In this document: positions 6,077-7,773 of the stretch, piece after piece
Numbering within the stretch: position 1 is the stretch's first letter
How the letters are laid out: the number at the start of each line of letters is the position of its first letter
Assembly: GCA_018650745.1 (NCBI GenBank)
Contig: JABIFK010000457.1
Location: 1 to 7,773 of the forward strand
Reading direction: 5' to 3'
DNA from: Candidatus Latescibacterota bacterium
GTDB taxonomy: Bacteria > Latescibacterota > UBA2968
Length of the DNA stretch: 7,773 bases
Translations under genes and position numbers: made by a program
The notes under the pieces: model-generated
What the model saw: the letters and a program-made list of their open reading frames with translations, nothing else
Databases searched by the model: none
What the model was told of the DNA's origin: nothing

Positions 6077-6598
6077 TTATCCTTCCTGTATTTCTGGAAA
6101 ACCTCCGATGGAGGGCGAGTGACCTTTTTTATAGATCATCATACTACGTGTGAGATTGATCACGACTTTTCCATCTTGGTTGATGCCTCTGGAGCGCACT
6201 TTGACAATGCCCGCTTCAGGATAGGATTTTGATTCTCGTTTGCTTAAAACTTCTGTTTCGCAGTAGAGCGTGTCGCCTATAAAAACGGGGTTGGGCAATT
6301 TGACGTCTTCCCAGCCGAGGTTGGCCATGCCATTTTCGCTGACGTCTGGCACGCTCATGCCTACGATGAGTGCGAGGGTGAAGGTACTGTTGACTAAGAT
6401 TTGTCCCCATTTTGTTTTGGCTGTGTATTCTGCGTCGAAATGGAGGGGATTGGTATTGAGGGTCAGATGGGTGAAAAGCTGGTTGTCGGCTTCTGTGACG
6501 GTGCGCCCGAATCTGGATCGATAGATATCGCCTATTTCGAAATCTTCAAAATATCTGCCTTGCCAGCCGGGTTTGATTTTGTTTTCTGAATCTGGCAC
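6077..6598 (-). CDS. MaoC-like hot-dog acyl-CoA hydratase/dehydratase
   Basis: A 173-residue single hot-dog domain of the MaoC/R-hydratase family, which adds water reversibly to enoyl-CoA thioesters. The hydratase motif is NTNPLHFD (48-55), with catalytic His53. In R-specific hydratases such as PhaJ the partner Asp lies five residues before the His; here that place is Asn48, as I recall for the MaoC branch near mesaconyl-CoA hydratase. GQILVNSTFTLAL (65-77) is the typical helix after the motif. PVFIGDTLYCETEVLSK (104-120) and IVKVRSRGINQDGKVV (131-146) are the later strands. GTG is the start, with a strong AAGGAG (6607-6612) 8 bases upstream. The gene lies 16 bases after a broken alpha/beta hydrolase end and 4 bases before the CoA-transferase, forming an acyl-CoA activation/hydration pair. 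Confidence 0.93.
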   Translation of the reverse strand: MPDSENKIKPGWQGRYFEDFEIGDIYRSRFGRTVTEADNQLFTHLTLNTNPLHFDAEYTAKTKWGQILVNSTFTLALIVGMSVPDVSENGMANLGWEDVKLPNPVFIGDTLYCETEVLSKRESKSYPEAGIVKVRSRGINQDGKVVINLTRSMMIYKKGHSPSIGGFPEIQEG

Positions 6599-6606
6599 GT
6601 TCAGGT

Positions 6607-6612
6607 CTCCTT
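6607..6612 (-). promoter_or_regulatory. Ribosome binding site deciding the MaoC GTG start
   Basis: AAGGAG on the minus strand, 8 bases before the GTG at 6596-6598. No in-frame ATG nearby would keep the family's N-terminus, so the GTG is accepted. Confidence 0.65.
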
Positions 6613-6614
6613 AT

Positions 6615-6840
6615 TTATTGTCTGTACTTTTTTGCGTGTGTGATAATGAAATCGACAAGTTCCTGACATTGAAACCACCCTGTCCACATGTTGTGCCCTT
6701 GATTTTCAATGACTCTGAGTGTCATTTTGCCACCGAGCTTTTGGTAACGCTTTTGTAGTCCTAATTCTCTACTTTGAAAATGCAAAGTGGAGGTTGTTGG
6801 GTTGGATTCATATACACATGTGTTGGTTACTTTTGTATGA
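6615..6840 (-). pseudogene. C-terminal remnant of an alpha/beta hydrolase
   Basis: The minus-strand frame ending with TAA at 6615-6617 encodes the end of an alpha/beta hydrolase. The segment GLQKRYQKLGGKMTLRVI is followed by ENQGHNMWTGWFQCQELVDF, where the His of GQGH-type motifs is the third member of the catalytic triad, and by a final helix FIITHAKK. Only about 60-70 codons show this character; the nucleophile Ser, the oxyanion loop and the acid residue strand are absent. The frame can be extended to an ATG at 6885-6887, but that start lies inside the upstream metallophosphoesterase gene, has no ribosome binding site and adds unlike sequence. The likely reading is a 3' gene end left after deletion of the 5' part, joined near the end of the phosphoesterase gene. 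It lies just before the MaoC gene. Confidence 0.6.
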
Positions 6841-7773
6841 CTACTTTTTCTGGGCTGTGATATGGGTGGTGCTTTTTTGAGGTGCATCTACTTGGACGCT
6901 CAATACCGTGTACTTGCCATCATCGCTTGTGATTAGGGTTTCTATGTGCCCATTGTCTATCTCGTAGTCTCCAGCCGGCAACACGAATGTCACTCGGCAA
7001 TTGGGAAACGCGTCTTCTAATTTATTTGTTATGGTGGCTGTTACTGTGTTATGTGTGCCATCATTAGCGGGATCGAAAGCAACGTTGAGGGGTGGTGTTT
7101 CTTCACGGTCGAAAGGTATTGGGGCCACCTCATCTCCTTGATAGGTTGCCGATTCGACACGACCGTTTTTGAACCGCACAACTCGAAAACTGCTGCTGCT
7201 GAGTTTGCCCACGCGCAGGGTTGGTGTGGTGCCGATGGTCATCACCTTTTTACCCGGACCGTGCGCGTCGTGGATCAGTTGTACATTGTGCTTATTTAGG
7301 AATGTCTCCACTGGCGCGTTGTGTTCGAGTGCGTTGATCACTTTCGTGTGTGTTTTTGCGCGTGAGGTCAGTAGCGCATCGGCTTGTGACAGATCGACAT
7401 GCCAAGGATGCCCGAAATTTAGAATAGACAGATCTGGGCCGTAGTCGACGATTCCAACGGGATCTCCGTACCACCTTTCGTGTCCGTGAATTTGGTGATT
7501 GCCGAATGTAATCACATAAGGCATCTCCAGTGCCAAGTGCACACCCGATATGTAGGCTGGGTTCACGGCATTGCTGATGAGCACCATGTCTGGTGCGATC
7601 AGGTTGGCAATTTCTGATAATCGTCTTTCATACTCCGCCTGATATTGCCCTTGTGTGTCGAGGTGCCCAAACGTTATGAACACCGGATCCTTCGGATATT
7701 TTCGAACCACATATACGCTGCGCGGTGATTGCCTTACGACATGTCCTCGGGTGCCAGATGATTCGATCGTGAG
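6841..7773 (-). CDS. Calcineurin-like metallophosphoesterase with beta-rich tail, partial (N-terminus outside window)
   Basis: The frame is open from the right edge to TAG at 6841, giving 310 codons in view. An internal GTG at 7708-7710 is not needed as a start because the frame continues upstream (ESSGTRGHVVRQSPRSVYV). Numbering from that GTG, the phosphoesterase fold shows FGHLD (14-18) near motif I, LISNAVN (44-50) where GDxxD is expected, GNHQ (70-73) for the GNH(D/E) motif, and IHDAHG (146-151) for the GHxH metal ligands. The bridging Asp of motif II is thus Asn, so metal content and activity are uncertain. Residues from about 205 to 289 look like an immunoglobulin-like or NEW3-type beta-sandwich (VTATITNK, 223-230; RVTFVLPAGDYEI, 239-251), suggesting attachment to glycans or the cell surface. 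Location and substrate are unknown. The family call is good but not certain. Confidence 0.72.
   Translation of the reverse strand, partial: LTIESSGTRGHVVRQSPRSVYVVRKYPKDPVFITFGHLDTQGQYQAEYERRLSEIANLIAPDMVLISNAVNPAYISGVHLALEMPYVITFGNHQIHGHERWYGDPVGIVDYGPDLSILNFGHPWHVDLSQADALLTSRAKTHTKVINALEHNAPVETFLNKHNVQLIHDAHGPGKKVMTIGTTPTLRVGKLSSSSFRVVRFKNGRVESATYQGDEVAPIPFDREETPPLNVAFDPANDGTHNTVTATITNKLEDAFPNCRVTFVLPAGDYEIDNGHIETLITSDDGKYTVLSVQVDAPQKSTTHITAQKK

Overview
The window is a compact bacterial segment in which every convincing gene lies on the minus strand, so genes are read from right to left. No rRNA, tRNA, CRISPR array, intact insertion sequence or phage gene was seen. The mix of phytanoyl-CoA dioxygenase, PIG-L deacetylase, CaiB/BaiF CoA-transferase, MaoC hydratase, DapA-type lyase and a metallophosphoesterase with a beta-rich tail resembles uncultured, often marine or sponge-associated lineages such as Poribacteria or Latescibacteria. 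That assignment is an inference from gene content, not from a marker gene.

Right block (7773 to 4867): a calcineurin-like metallophosphoesterase whose N-terminus lies outside the window; a C-terminal remnant of an alpha/beta hydrolase; then a MaoC-type hydratase and a CaiB/BaiF CoA-transferase separated by 4 bases, which form a clear acyl-CoA module. A 172-base intergenic stretch with two hairpins and a TATAAT box separates this block from the next.

Middle block (4694 to 1936): a phytanoyl-CoA dioxygenase family protein; a short, apparently truncated SGNH-hydrolase-like ORF; a GrpB/UPF0157 protein with an unusual C-terminal extension of about 130 residues; and a PIG-L family deacetylase whose start codon overlaps the grpB-like stop in an ATGA.

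Left block (1935 to 1): about 530 bases without an intact gene but with a start-less open frame that looks like a decayed gene end, then a DapA/NAL-superfamily aldolase or lyase, and the first 136 codons of a divergent ribose-phosphate pyrophosphokinase-like protein that runs off the left edge.

Two themes stand out. First, three broken co-directional genes (alpha/beta hydrolase 3' end, SGNH 5' end, unidentified 3' end) sit between intact genes, pointing to repeated deletion or recombination in this region. Second, several enzymes differ from textbook active sites: metallophosphoesterase motif II, the MaoC Asp position, the DapA carboxylate-binding Arg position and the PIG-L AHPDD motif. Exact substrates therefore cannot be read from family names. 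No clearly new multi-gene system could be demonstrated; the best candidate for something undescribed is the coupled GrpB-extension/PIG-L pair downstream of the dioxygenase.
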